Part shown: one piece after another, positions 1 to 7,948 of the stretch
Position numbering within the stretch: position 1 is the stretch's first letter
Layout: each line of letters begins with the position of its first letter
Assembly: GCA_041390865.1 (NCBI GenBank)
Contig: JAWKPC010000014.1
Location: 58,361 to 122,360 of the forward strand
Reading direction: 5' to 3'
Length of the DNA stretch: 64,000 nucleotides
DNA from: JAUIIK01 sp041390865
Lineage (GTDB): Bacteria > Chloroflexota > Chloroflexia > Thermomicrobiales > CFX8
Notes under the pieces: model-generated
Seen by the model: only the letters and a program-made list of their open reading frames with translations
Told to the model about the DNA's origin: nothing
Databases searched by the model: none
Position numbers and translations under genes: made by a program

Positions 1-2
1 CC

Positions 3-428
3 GAAGCAGAGATGAACAAAGACGTCGACTGGTGCTACGACGAGCGGAACATGGTCGCCGAGTACCACGACGACGCCTACGAGCCATCATCCGTCTTGAT
101 TGCCGAACACAACGGCGAGGTCGTCGGTAAGCTGGAGCTCTTCATCGCCTGGAAGTCGACCCACGGAAAGTTCGCCCTGATCCGGCGCTTCGTCGTCGCG
201 CCCGGCTGGCGAGGCAAGGGCGTCGGCCAGGAGCTCCTCGATGCCGCCGTCGACAAGGCGAAACAGGAAGGTTGCGCCTTTGTCGAACTATCGGTGGACG
301 TGACAAACCCGATCCCGCACGCCTTCTACGCTCGCGAGGGGTTCGTCGAAGACCGGGTCGAGGTGCTGATGCGGAAGCCGCTCACCGATGACGACGTGTC
401 TTCCCGATATCCACGCGAGGCGCCCTAG
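3..428 (+). CDS. GNAT N-acetyltransferase, probably 5'-truncated by the window edge
   Basis: This is a GNAT-fold acetyltransferase that would move an acetyl group from acetyl-CoA to an unknown acceptor. The acetyl-CoA signature is visible as RRFVVAPGWRGKGVGQELL (Q/R-x-x-G-x-G/A type). It is followed by the beta-5/alpha-4 region ending in HAFYAREGF. Only about 30 residues precede the strand AEHNGEVVGKLEL, where GNAT proteins usually have about 50. The frame is open to the first bases of the window, so the true start probably lies upstream. The ATG at 12 is an alternative start. The substrate cannot be told from the sequence. Confidence 0.8.
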   Translation, partial: EAEMNKDVDWCYDERNMVAEYHDDAYEPSSVLIAEHNGEVVGKLELFIAWKSTHGKFALIRRFVVAPGWRGKGVGQELLDAAVDKAKQEGCAFVELSVDVTNPIPHAFYAREGFVEDRVEVLMRKPLTDDDVSSRYPREAP

Positions 429-480
429 TCGATACACTTGAGCAACCGCGTCGGCACGAAGAGATACCCGGAGGATTTCC

Positions 481-1437
481 ATGAGCGATTCCCAGAACTC
501 CGGCAGACCGGTTCAACCGCCGCTGTTCGACGTCAAAAATGGCGGTCACTTCGAACCGGAGATCGGCACGATCGGGCCGCTCCGATTCGATTCCCAGCTT
601 CCGGTAGCTCGCTACTGGTTCCGCGAGCACCTCATCGAACAGCAGCGGCCGGAGAACACGGTCAAGTCCTACGCCTACGACCTCCAGCTCTTCGAGCGCC
701 AGGTCGGCCTCAAGCGCATCGACCAGATCACAAAGCGGGACGTTGCCCGGTTCCTCGGCGACGCCAACTCGCGTTCCACGAAGAAGCGCCGGCTAACGAG
801 CATCAGCCAGTTCTTCGATTGGCTCGTGAAGGACAGGCAGGTGCTGAAGGAGGACCCGTCGGAATCGTTCTATCCGGACAGGATTGCTCTGAAGACGCCG
901 AAGCCGCTGCATCCGGACGAGCAGGAACGGTTCCTCGAAGCTGCGGCGGAGGATTCCCCACGTTCGGCGCTGATGTGCTGGGTCATGTTGCGGGTCGGTC
1001 TCGGGCGAAGCGAGCTGCTCGACCTGGAGCGGATGGATGTCGACGTGCACGGCGATGGTTCGGCGGAGATCACGATCTTCCCGAGGACGACCAGGCTCCG
1101 GAACAAGGAGCGCAAGCTCTTCGCCCCGTCAGAGTTCGGGAAGCTGCTGGAAGCCTACGAGGCCGAGAAGGATGATTCCGACAAGCTCTTCGACATCCTG
1201 CCCCAGTCGGTGAACAAGATGGTCGACAGGATCGCAGCCCGGGCGGGAATCCGGAAGAAGGTGACGCCCCAGATTCTGCGCGACACGTTCGCCGTCGAGC
1301 TGGCGAAAGATGGAGCCGACGAGGAGCAGCTGCTGCACATCCTCGGCCTGGCTGACGACGCCCGGAACCGGATGAGTGTCCAGCGCTATCTGAAGCTCGG
1401 CGGCCCGCCGGTCAACAGCAGTCTAGCTTCGAGCTAG
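481..1437 (+). CDS. Tyrosine recombinase-like protein with degenerate catalytic residues
   Basis: The 318-residue product has the layout of a phage-integrase/XerC-type recombinase: a SAM-like core-binding domain (about residues 43-120) and a C-terminal catalytic domain (about 140-305). The putative nucleophile is Tyr303 in SVQRYLKL, and the HxxR arginine is present (Arg267 in TPQILRDTF). The usual H of HxxR is Gln264. The usual second His/Trp is replaced in LLHILGLAD. The first catalytic Arg sits one position late (GLGRSELL instead of GLRxSELL). A GAGGATTT-like ribosome site precedes the ATG. No attachment site or phage gene is nearby. It may be a domesticated DNA-binding relative rather than an active integrase. 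The 3' end overlaps the convergent next gene by 15 bp. Confidence 0.8.
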   Translation: MSDSQNSGRPVQPPLFDVKNGGHFEPEIGTIGPLRFDSQLPVARYWFREHLIEQQRPENTVKSYAYDLQLFERQVGLKRIDQITKRDVARFLGDANSRSTKKRRLTSISQFFDWLVKDRQVLKEDPSESFYPDRIALKTPKPLHPDEQERFLEAAAEDSPRSALMCWVMLRVGLGRSELLDLERMDVDVHGDGSAEITIFPRTTRLRNKERKLFAPSEFGKLLEAYEAEKDDSDKLFDILPQSVNKMVDRIAARAGIRKKVTPQILRDTFAVELAKDGADEEQLLHILGLADDARNRMSVQRYLKLGGPPVNSSLASS

Positions 1438-2340
1438 AGAGATCGCATGCAACCGGTCCGCCAGGTGCACGAAGTGGTCGTGGCCGCGCAACGCATCGAG
1501 CCATCGTCCGGGAATCTGCGAGTATCCCCACTTCGCCCCGGCCAGCGCACCGGCAACCGCGCCGGTCGTGTCGGCGTCCTGCCCGAGGTTGACCGCCGTC
1601 ACGATCGCGTCCTCGAATGAACCCGCCCGGCCAACAGCCCAGAACGCGCTCTGCATCGTCGAAAGCACGTATCCGCTGGCATCGATGCCGTCGACTGTCT
1701 GTGAGGACGTCCGTTCCAGAGACGCGACGAGGTCGGGTTCCGTTGCCGCCTGGATGGCAACGTCAAGAATGTCGGCATGGGGATCCGCGAGGAGAGACGC
1801 AACCGCTGCATTGAGCGCAACACAGCTATCGACGGCAAGCGGGTTCCCATGAGTGATCCTGGAAGAGTCGACGGAGGCCGTTGCGTTGGAATCCGGATCG
1901 TCCCGAAACAGGAGCGACACCGGCGCGCAACGCATGATCGACCCGTTCGACGCATCATTCGGCCGCAAGCGCCGGTGAGTTTGCTCGCCCGCCTCATGCC
2001 ATGGAACACCCTCGTCCAATTGCCGCAGCGACTCGCGAGTCGTGTTGCCGATATCGGGAGGGTTCGAGCGATACCAGTCCACGAATCGGGCCGCGATGTC
2101 GGCCGGGTCGAACCGCTCCAGTTCGACGATCGACTCGGCGATGCAGAGCGCCATCTGGGTGTCGTCGGTCACCTCGCCGGCCGGCAGGCTCAGCCAGCCG
2201 CCGCCGGTGATCTCGCGGTGGACGCCGTAGCGATCCCGGATCTCCTGCCGATCCATGAACTCGACGGTTGCGCCCAGCGCGTCGCCGACGGCCCCGCCGA
2301 CCAGCACCCCGCGGTAGCGATCCAGCAGATCTCGCCCCAT
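1423..2340 (-). CDS. ADP-ribosylglycohydrolase family protein
   Basis: The product (about 305 aa) belongs to the DraG/ADP-ribosylglycohydrolase family, which removes ADP-ribose from proteins or small acceptors using paired metal ions. Family motifs are clear. The N-terminal GGAVGDALGATVEF and the metal-binding TDDTQMAL are present, as is the C-terminal NLGQDADTTGAVAGALAG with its paired acidic ligands. I chose the ATG at 2340 because MGRDLLDRYRGVLVG is the normal family N-terminus. The frame stays open a further 51 codons upstream, without homology. The gene converges on the recombinase-like gene with a short overlap. The physiological target is unknown. Confidence 0.88.
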   Translation of the reverse strand: MGRDLLDRYRGVLVGGAVGDALGATVEFMDRQEIRDRYGVHREITGGGWLSLPAGEVTDDTQMALCIAESIVELERFDPADIAARFVDWYRSNPPDIGNTTRESLRQLDEGVPWHEAGEQTHRRLRPNDASNGSIMRCAPVSLLFRDDPDSNATASVDSSRITHGNPLAVDSCVALNAAVASLLADPHADILDVAIQAATEPDLVASLERTSSQTVDGIDASGYVLSTMQSAFWAVGRAGSFEDAIVTAVNLGQDADTTGAVAGALAGAKWGYSQIPGRWLDALRGHDHFVHLADRLHAISLARS

Positions 2341-2449
2341 AGCTTCGCCTCCAAAAATCCCGACCGGCGAGAAAATCACCCGAACCAGATCCGCGCCGGC
2401 CGTTCCCGTACTACACTGCCCGGCATCGTACAGCGAAACACGAGGAGCA

Positions 2450-3211
2450 GTGATGAGAGAGAACACCGCCAAAGCCAAAATGCTGAACGGCAAACCCGCT
2501 TTCGGTTACGCACTCGGACTGGGATCCGTGCGCGCCGCCGAGATGCTGGCGTATTCGGGAATCGACTGGATCCTTCTCGACACGCAGCACGGCTCGTTCG
2601 GGATCGACCAGATCAACCAGACCTTCGCCGTCATGCGCCACTCCCCGGCGATACCGATGGCCCGGGCGGCTCGCAACGACTACACCCTGATCGGGCGGCT
2701 GCTCGATGAGGGCGAGATGGGCATCGTCGTGCCAATGGTCGAAAACGCCGGGGACGCTCAACAAGCCGCCGACGCCTGCCTTCATCCGCCGCGCGGCAAA
2801 CGTTCGTTCGGTTGGGGCGGAGCCGGGCTGTACGGCGCGGATTATCCGGACTGGATCAACCAGGAGATCTTCGTCGCCGTACAGCTTGAAAGCATCACGG
2901 CCGTCGAGAATGCCGAGGCGATCATGTCCATCGAGGGCATCGACGGCTGCTGGGCCGGTCCGGCCGACCTGGCTCTTTCGATCGGCGTCGATCCCCGGAA
3001 TGCAGGTGAAAGCGAGCGGCACGCCGAGGCGCTTCAGGAGATCGTCCGGGCCTGTAAGGCGGTCGGAAAGATCCCTGGCATCGCCGCCGCTTCGCCCGAG
3101 GACGCAGCCAGCCGCGCCGAGCAGGGATTCCAGTTCATCACGGCCGGCGGCGATGCCGGATTCATGATGGGCGGAGCGACGGCCGGTCTCAAAACACTCG
3201 GCCTCGCCTGA
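2450..3211 (+). CDS. HpcH/HpaI-type class II aldolase (2-oxo-3-deoxy acid aldolase family)
   Basis: The 253-residue protein is a TIM-barrel, divalent-metal-dependent aldolase of the HpcH/HpaI/citrate-lyase beta family. These enzymes cleave 4-hydroxy-2-oxo acids to pyruvate or a related keto acid plus an aldehyde. Visible landmarks are the N-terminal barrel segment DWILLDTQHGSFG, the metal-ligand strand VAVQLESITAVENA, and the GCWAGPADLALS loop with the second acidic ligand. Start codons GTG (2450) and ATG (2453) are adjacent, preceded by GAGGAG. The gene is divergent from the ADP-ribosylglycohydrolase. The natural substrate cannot be assigned. Confidence 0.85.
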   Translation: MMRENTAKAKMLNGKPAFGYALGLGSVRAAEMLAYSGIDWILLDTQHGSFGIDQINQTFAVMRHSPAIPMARAARNDYTLIGRLLDEGEMGIVVPMVENAGDAQQAADACLHPPRGKRSFGWGGAGLYGADYPDWINQEIFVAVQLESITAVENAEAIMSIEGIDGCWAGPADLALSIGVDPRNAGESERHAEALQEIVRACKAVGKIPGIAAASPEDAASRAEQGFQFITAGGDAGFMMGGATAGLKTLGLA

Positions 3212-3252
3212 CAGGCGCATCCGTTTGTGAAAGGACGTACAATCTTGACAAT

Positions 3253-3301
3253 CTCGGGGCTCCATCTGGCCGGACAGCAGGCCGGAACGATCGAGCCCCG
3301 G
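3253..3301 (+). promoter_or_regulatory. Hairpin in the leader of the heme A synthase gene
   Basis: CGGGGCTC (3255-3262) pairs with GAGCCCCG (3293-3300) around an inner GGCC/GGCC pair. A TTGACA at 3245-3250 precedes it, but no convincing -10 box follows at normal spacing. This could be a transcript leader hairpin or a terminator of the aldolase gene. It lacks a T-run. Confidence 0.3.
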
Positions 3302-3384
3302 TTTACGGTTGCCCGCACCAGCTAGAGGCCGAACGGTGACCGTAGCCACCGGCAAGTGCTTCGAGTCGGAAGGTGAAGCGGACC

Positions 3385-4356
3385 ATGCGGACATTCATCA
3401 AGCGCCTGACTGTCGCCGCCGCAATCGGGATGTTCATCGTCCTGATCCAGGGATCTCTCGTAACGACGACCGGCTCGGAAGAGGGTTGCGGCAAGTCGTG
3501 GCCCCTCTGCCACGGCGAGTTCGTTCCGAGCTACGCCCTGGAAACGATGATCGAGTTCTCCCATCGCTTCGTCGTCGGCATCGAGACCTTCCTGATCGTC
3601 GGCGCTGGTATCGGCGCCTGGATCTTCTGGCGCGGCCGCAAGGAGATCAAGGCCTTCGCACCGGTTATGGTCGGGTTCCTCGTGATTCAGGCGTTGCTCG
3701 GCGCAGCAGCCGTCATGTGGCCACAGACGCCGGAAATCCTGGCGCTCCACTTCGGCGTCTCGCTGATCGCCTTCGCGAGCGTGCTCCTGACCGCCCTATT
3801 CATCCACGAACAGGGCAGCTGGGACCGGCTCCGCGACCGTCCACTACCAAGATACTTCCGGACCGCCGTCTTCGCCCTGCTCGGCTACACCTATCTGGTC
3901 GTCTACTGGGGGGCCTACGTCCGCCATAAGGAAGCCAGCATGGCCTGTACCGACTGGCCGCTCTGCAATGGAGAAGTCGTCCCCATTCTCGACGGCCCGA
4001 TCGGTATTGTCTTCGGGCATCGCGTCTCGGCGCTCGTTCTCGTGCTCGGTGTCGTCGGGCTGACCCTGATGGCCTCCCGGGCCCGGTCCAGCCGGCCGGA
4101 CCTGTTCTGGGGCTCGATGCTCCTGACCGGGCTGGTGATCATTCAATCGCTGAGCGGTGCGATCGTCGTCTGGACCCGTCTCGACGTGTTCGCAACGCTC
4201 TCGCACGGGATGTTCGCGTCGCTGTACTTCGGCACGCTCTGCTATCTGGCGCTCCACAGTCTGCCCCGTCAGCGTGACGCCGATGCCTACGTCCCGCTGT
4301 TCGAGGAATCGACGTCGAAGGAAACCGGAAGAGTCGGCGCGCCGGCCACCTCCTGA
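3385..4356 (+). CDS. ctaA: Heme A synthase (COX15/CtaA family)
   Basis: This integral membrane protein converts heme O to heme A for aa3/caa3-type cytochrome c oxidase. It shows eight hydrophobic helices in two four-helix halves. The first half carries SLVTTTGSEEGCGKSWPLCHGEFVP and a HR pair (SHRFVV). The second carries RHKEASMACTDWPLCNG and GHRVSALVLVLG. These reproduce the duplicated Cys-pair/His layout of the family. GGAAGG at 3368-3373 lies 11 nt before the ATG at 3385; a GTG at 3373 is an alternative. No cytochrome oxidase gene is in the window. The gene implies aerobic respiration with an A-type oxidase elsewhere. Confidence 0.9.
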   Translation: MRTFIKRLTVAAAIGMFIVLIQGSLVTTTGSEEGCGKSWPLCHGEFVPSYALETMIEFSHRFVVGIETFLIVGAGIGAWIFWRGRKEIKAFAPVMVGFLVIQALLGAAAVMWPQTPEILALHFGVSLIAFASVLLTALFIHEQGSWDRLRDRPLPRYFRTAVFALLGYTYLVVYWGAYVRHKEASMACTDWPLCNGEVVPILDGPIGIVFGHRVSALVLVLGVVGLTLMASRARSSRPDLFWGSMLLTGLVIIQSLSGAIVVWTRLDVFATLSHGMFASLYFGTLCYLALHSLPRQRDADAYVPLFEESTSKETGRVGAPATS

Positions 4357-4484
4357 TCCCGTCTACGGATAGTCCCGCGCCTCGCCTTCAACAACTGTTG
4401 GTGGGCTATGGCCCCTTGCCCAACGCATTCCAATGACGGCTCACCTTCATCCCTGCGAACACTGGACCACCGCAGGTCAAACGG

Positions 4485-4514
4485 TTTACCCGGCAGTGCC
4501 GGCACTGCTATAAG
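4485..4514 (+). promoter_or_regulatory. Promoter with palindromic operator in the spacer
   Basis: A -35-like TTTACC (4485-4490) and a -10-like TATAAG (4509-4514) are separated by 18 bp. The spacer holds the perfect 16-bp palindrome GCAGTGCCGGCACTGC (4493-4508). It lies 49 nt upstream of the first Ldh-family gene. This geometry is typical of a site where a dimeric repressor blocks RNA polymerase. The regulator is unknown, and the assignment is inferred from sequence alone. Confidence 0.5.
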
Positions 4515-4562
4515 TCCTCGTGAACGTCCGTAAACAAGTCCGTCAGCGTTCGGAGTTTCGCG

Positions 4563-5651
4563 ATGCTCGAGCGGTTCCATGTTCCCGAGTCCGATCAGAT
4601 CCGCGTCCCGGTTCAGTCTCTCCGGCAGACCGTCGAGCGGATCTTCGAAGCGGTCGGCGTCCCCGAGGAAGACGCGCGCCAGGCAGCCGACGTCCTCGTC
4701 TATGCCGACCTGCGAGGGGTGGAAACGCATGGCGTCTCGAACATGCTGCGCGTCTACGTCGCCCAGTACCGTGCCGGACAGCTCAATCCCACGCCGGAAC
4801 TGAAGATCATCCGCGATTCCCGGGCCGGAATCGTCATCGACGGTGATGGTGGGCTGGGCCTGATCCAGTGTCCTCGCGCCATGCATATCGTGATCGAACG
4901 AGCCCGGGAGTACGGCGTCGGTACGGCGGCGGTGCGGAACCTGGGCCACACCGGGGCGATTGGCTATCACGCGTTGATGGCCGCCGAGCAGGACATGGTC
5001 GGCTTGTCGATGACCGCCAGCGGATCGCAGGTACTTCCCGCTCTTTCGGCCGAACCCCGGATGGGGACGAACCCGATCTCCATCGCTGCCCCGGCTGGTG
5101 AGAAGCCCTGGCTCCTGTTTGACGCCGCGATGTCGACCAGTGCCAGCAACAAGCTCCGGATCGCCCGGAGGTTGGGCATCCCGATCCCGGCCGGTTGGCT
5201 CGCGAGCTGGAACGGCGCGCCGATCATGGAGGACAGCCCGCTGCCGGAAGATGGTGATTTCCACCAGCTCCCGCTCGGCTCGACCCGCGAGCTTGGCGCC
5301 CACAAGGGTTTCGGGTTGGCGCTGATGGTCGAGGTGCTGGCGACGATGCTCAGCGGCTCGGTGCCACGGATGCTCGACGAAGACGTCGGCTCGCGCCACT
5401 TCCTGGCGGCGTTCGACATCGCCTCGTTCACCGATGTCGATCTCTTCAAACGGACGATGGACGATATGCTCGGCAATCTCACGGCGACCACGCCGGCACC
5501 CGGTGCCGACCGAGTTATCTATCCCGGCGTATCCGAAGCCGAGGCGCTGGAGGACCGCACGGCCAACGGCATTCCATACCATCCGGAGGTTATCGACTGG
5601 TTCGGACAGATCACCGGCGAACTTGGCCTCGCAAAACTGGAGACAGTCTGA
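4563..5651 (+). CDS. Ldh-family NAD(P)-dependent malate/L-lactate-type dehydrogenase, copy 1
   Basis: The 362-residue protein belongs to the Ldh_2 family (malate, sulfolactate, ureidoglycolate and related 2-hydroxyacid dehydrogenases), which has a fold unlike classical Rossmann lactate dehydrogenases. Family hallmarks are RGVETHGVSNMLR near the N-terminus, NLGHTGAIGYHA, and EPRMGTNPISIAAPA in the nucleotide/substrate region. The C-terminal GSTRELGAHKGFGLAL is also typical. CGGAG precedes the ATG by 8 nt. The stop codon overlaps the start of a same-length paralog, so the two are translationally coupled. The upstream palindromic promoter probably drives both. The substrate is not determinable; a 2-hydroxy acid is expected. 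Confidence 0.85.
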   Translation: MLERFHVPESDQIRVPVQSLRQTVERIFEAVGVPEEDARQAADVLVYADLRGVETHGVSNMLRVYVAQYRAGQLNPTPELKIIRDSRAGIVIDGDGGLGLIQCPRAMHIVIERAREYGVGTAAVRNLGHTGAIGYHALMAAEQDMVGLSMTASGSQVLPALSAEPRMGTNPISIAAPAGEKPWLLFDAAMSTSASNKLRIARRLGIPIPAGWLASWNGAPIMEDSPLPEDGDFHQLPLGSTRELGAHKGFGLALMVEVLATMLSGSVPRMLDEDVGSRHFLAAFDIASFTDVDLFKRTMDDMLGNLTATTPAPGADRVIYPGVSEAEALEDRTANGIPYHPEVIDWFGQITGELGLAKLETV

Positions 5652-6739
5652 TGCTCGAACGATTTCATGTCCCGCATGACACAGAAGTACGCGTCACCGA
5701 AGCCGCTCTACGGGCAACGGTCGAGGGGATCTTCACCGCGCTCGGAATCCCCGAGGAGGATGCCAGGCAGGGAGCCGACGTCCTGATCTATGCCGACCTG
5801 CGCGGCGTTGAGACGCACGGGGTCTCGAACATGCTGCGCGTCTACGTTCAGCAGTATCAGGAGGGCAAGCTCGATCCAACCGGTCAATTCACGATCATGC
5901 GGGAACGCCCGTCGACGGCTGCGATCGACGGCGGCAACACGCTCGGGATTTTCCAGGGACCGAAAGCGATGCGCCTGGCAATCGACAAGGCCAGGGACAC
6001 CGGAGCGGGCATCGTCACCGTCCGGAACGTCGGCCACACCGGCGCCGTCGGCTATCACGCGATGCTGGCGGCTGACGAGGACATGATCGGCGTCTCGCTG
6101 ACCGCCGGTGGCGCCCTTGTCGTCCCGACCTTTGGCGCCGAACCCCGGCTCGGTACGAACCCGATCGCGATGGCGGCGCCGACGCGGGACAGGCCCCGCT
6201 TCCTGTTCGACGCCGCGACCTCCGCCGTCGCCGGAAACAAGCTGATTCTGGCGTCCCGCCTCGGAGTCACCCTCCATCCCGGCTGGATCACGAGCTGGAA
6301 CGGCGCGCCGATCATGGAGGAGGCGTACCTGCCGGAACGCGGCCAGTTCTCGCAGCTCCCGCTCGGCAGCACCCGGGAGATGGGTTCCCACAAGGGCTAT
6401 GGTCTGGCCGTGATGAACGAGATCCTCTGCAGCGTCCTCGGATCGGCGCTCCCGTCGATGCTCGACGTCGAATCGGGATCGAAGCAGTTCCTTGCCGCCT
6501 ACGATATCGGCGCATTCTGCGATGTCGACAGATTCAAGGAGGCGATGGACGACATGCTCGGCGCGCTACTCGACACGCCCCCGGCACCCGGTCACGATCG
6601 AGTGATCTATCCCGGCGTATCCGAGGAAGAGGAACTCGAGGAGCGAACGGCGCGCGGCATCCCGCTCCATCCGGAAGTCATCGAGTGGTTCAGCGCGACC
6701 TGCCGCGATCTGGGCATCCCGGAGCTTGAATCGCTCTAA
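5651..6739 (+). CDS. Ldh-family NAD(P)-dependent dehydrogenase, copy 2 (tandem paralog)
   Basis: This second 362-residue Ldh-type dehydrogenase begins at the stop of copy 1 (TGATG overlap). The two align without length change: RGVETHGVSNMLR, NVGHTGAVGYHA, EPRLGTNPIAMAAPT and GSTREMGSHKGYGLAV match copy 1 almost position for position. Differences cluster in the middle segment, such as the AGGALVVPTFG loop here against SGSQVLPALS in copy 1. That could mean a different substrate or cofactor preference. The arrangement indicates a local duplication kept in one operon. Activity on malate, lactate or another 2-hydroxy acid is a family inference. Confidence 0.85.
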   Translation: MLERFHVPHDTEVRVTEAALRATVEGIFTALGIPEEDARQGADVLIYADLRGVETHGVSNMLRVYVQQYQEGKLDPTGQFTIMRERPSTAAIDGGNTLGIFQGPKAMRLAIDKARDTGAGIVTVRNVGHTGAVGYHAMLAADEDMIGVSLTAGGALVVPTFGAEPRLGTNPIAMAAPTRDRPRFLFDAATSAVAGNKLILASRLGVTLHPGWITSWNGAPIMEEAYLPERGQFSQLPLGSTREMGSHKGYGLAVMNEILCSVLGSALPSMLDVESGSKQFLAAYDIGAFCDVDRFKEAMDDMLGALLDTPPAPGHDRVIYPGVSEEEELEERTARGIPLHPEVIEWFSATCRDLGIPELESL

Positions 6740-6787
6740 CGACGACGATTCCAGGCCGGTCGAACGCTGAAAAGGTCATGCATCGTC

Positions 6788-7026
6788 TAGTCGTCTGTGA
6801 CATGTGATCTGATCGATTACCCGATGCGTCCCGGGCGACTCCCTAACCGCCAGATCGTCATTTCAAGCGGAGCGAGAAATCTCAGTCGAACCCCAGGGAC
6901 ATGCTGCACTGAGATTTCTCACACCCACTTTCCGCTGGTACCCGGGTCGAATTGACAGTCTTGGATGCTCTTGGGTCATGTGGGAAGCCTGATGCTATCG
7001 ACCAGGTCAAGTGTCACAGACCACTA
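6788..7026. repeat. MITE-like repeat, uninterrupted copy of the sequence around the IS110 element
   Basis: The left end (6788-6807, containing GTCTGTGACA) is matched in inverted orientation by 7007-7026, giving imperfect terminal inverted repeats. Inside, GAGAAATCTCAGT (6874-6886) and ACTGAGATTTCTC (6908-6920) form a perfect 13-bp stem with a 21-nt loop. The block 6857-6946 reappears, reverse-complemented, at 50765-50854. The block from about 6785 to 6842 reappears, reverse-complemented, at 52179-52244. There the two blocks flank an IS110-family element. No protein-coding signal is seen. Confidence 0.65.
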
Positions 7027-7199
7027 GGGTCATACGCTTCCGGGTAGGAGAACCAGAGACGTCCAACAATACTCCACAATCCTCGCGCCGGGAACTCGCA
7101 GCACGATAGACCGGCACCCCGCAAGCTCCAGAACTAGACTCCGCAATGCGCGTTGGCAATCTGTCTCCTGACAGTGCTTTCGGCAATGAATGGCTGACG

Positions 7200-7290
7200 G
7201 CATAGGGTCGTGATTCGTCACGGCCGCGCTTCGAGATCCCATACATTCGACGATTGCGTCTACCGGACGTGATGAATCACGCCCCTACAA
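7200..7290. repeat. Inverted-repeat intergenic element
   Basis: The left arm contains TCGTGATTCGTCACG (about 7208-7222). The right arm contains CGTGATGAATCACG, then CCCCTAC (about 7268-7288). Read on opposite strands, the two ends share GTAGGG..CGTGATTC.TCACG, an imperfect 24-bp inverted repeat around a 40-bp centre. It resembles short palindromic intergenic repeats common in bacterial genomes. The rest of 7027-7390 shows no gene I can support. Confidence 0.45.
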
Positions 7291-7390
7291 GTCTCCTTCC
7301 CTTGTTACGGTGAGTCTGCACAACCAGCAAAGTCATGTTCGTAGATCCCTCTGCTGTCGGTAAGCCAACGCGGGAGGTCGGGGACCGAGC

Positions 7391-7948
7391 CTACGTCCCG
7401 TCAGGCGGTTCGATACGCCAGTAGACTCCATGATCCCTGGCCATGAAACGTTCGTCGACGAGCTGTCGTCGCAGCAGGGCGTAGTCCTCGTGGAACGCCG
7501 AGAGCGTCTCGTTGACCTCAGCCTCGGAGTAACGCCGGTCATGGTCGAACTTCTCGACGAGCCAGGCCAGAACGACCAGCCAGCGGCTCCGTTGCGACGG
7601 CAGATTCGCCAGCTTTCCGTCAACGACGAAGCCGCGCAGCGTTCGCGCGTCCGCATCCGATCCGGTCGCTGAATCGTCGGACGACTCCGGACGCAGGGCG
7701 AGCGCATACTGCTGGAGCCTGGAAACGTCGAGTCTGACCGCCGTCGGCCGTTCCGCCGAACGGCGTATCAGCCTGCATTCTTCGAGTGTCTGGATGTGAC
7801 GAACGACCGCCTGTGGCTTTAGCCCGAGGCGCGACGCCAGCTCCGTGACCGTCTGTTCCTCATCGACGAGCAAAGCGATCAGGCGCAGCCGGTCGACGTC
7901 GAGAAAGACGCCGACCAGATCGTGCGTGCGAACCTGCCCCGTATCCAC
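7391..7948 (-). CDS. ArsR-like winged-helix regulator with C-terminal DUF2087 domain
   Basis: The N-terminal half (about residues 10-75) is a winged helix. It contains VTELASRLGLKPQAVVRHIQ as recognition region, followed by LIRR and a wing. The C-terminal 70 residues match DUF2087: YSEAEVNETLSAFHEDY, then LRRQLVDERFMARDHGVYWR. DUF2087 proteins are often fused to, or encoded beside, DNA-binding regulators. The likely start is a GTG at 7948 that overlaps the stop of the LysE-type gene, so it is the last gene of an LLM oxidoreductase-exporter-regulator operon. It may regulate that operon. The effector is unknown. Confidence 0.75.
   Translation of the reverse strand: MDTGQVRTHDLVGVFLDVDRLRLIALLVDEEQTVTELASRLGLKPQAVVRHIQTLEECRLIRRSAERPTAVRLDVSRLQQYALALRPESSDDSATGSDADARTLRGFVVDGKLANLPSQRSRWLVVLAWLVEKFDHDRRYSEAEVNETLSAFHEDYALLRRQLVDERFMARDHGVYWRIEPPDGT

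Noticed and set aside
1777..2709. 310-codon open frame on the plus strand
   Set aside because: It lies across the ADP-ribosylglycohydrolase on the opposite strand and the aldolase start, is Arg-rich and has no recognisable domain.
4287..5582. Long open frame of 431 codons on the minus strand
   Set aside because: It is antisense to the conserved Ldh-family gene and shows no motif; long antisense frames are common in GC-rich coding DNA.
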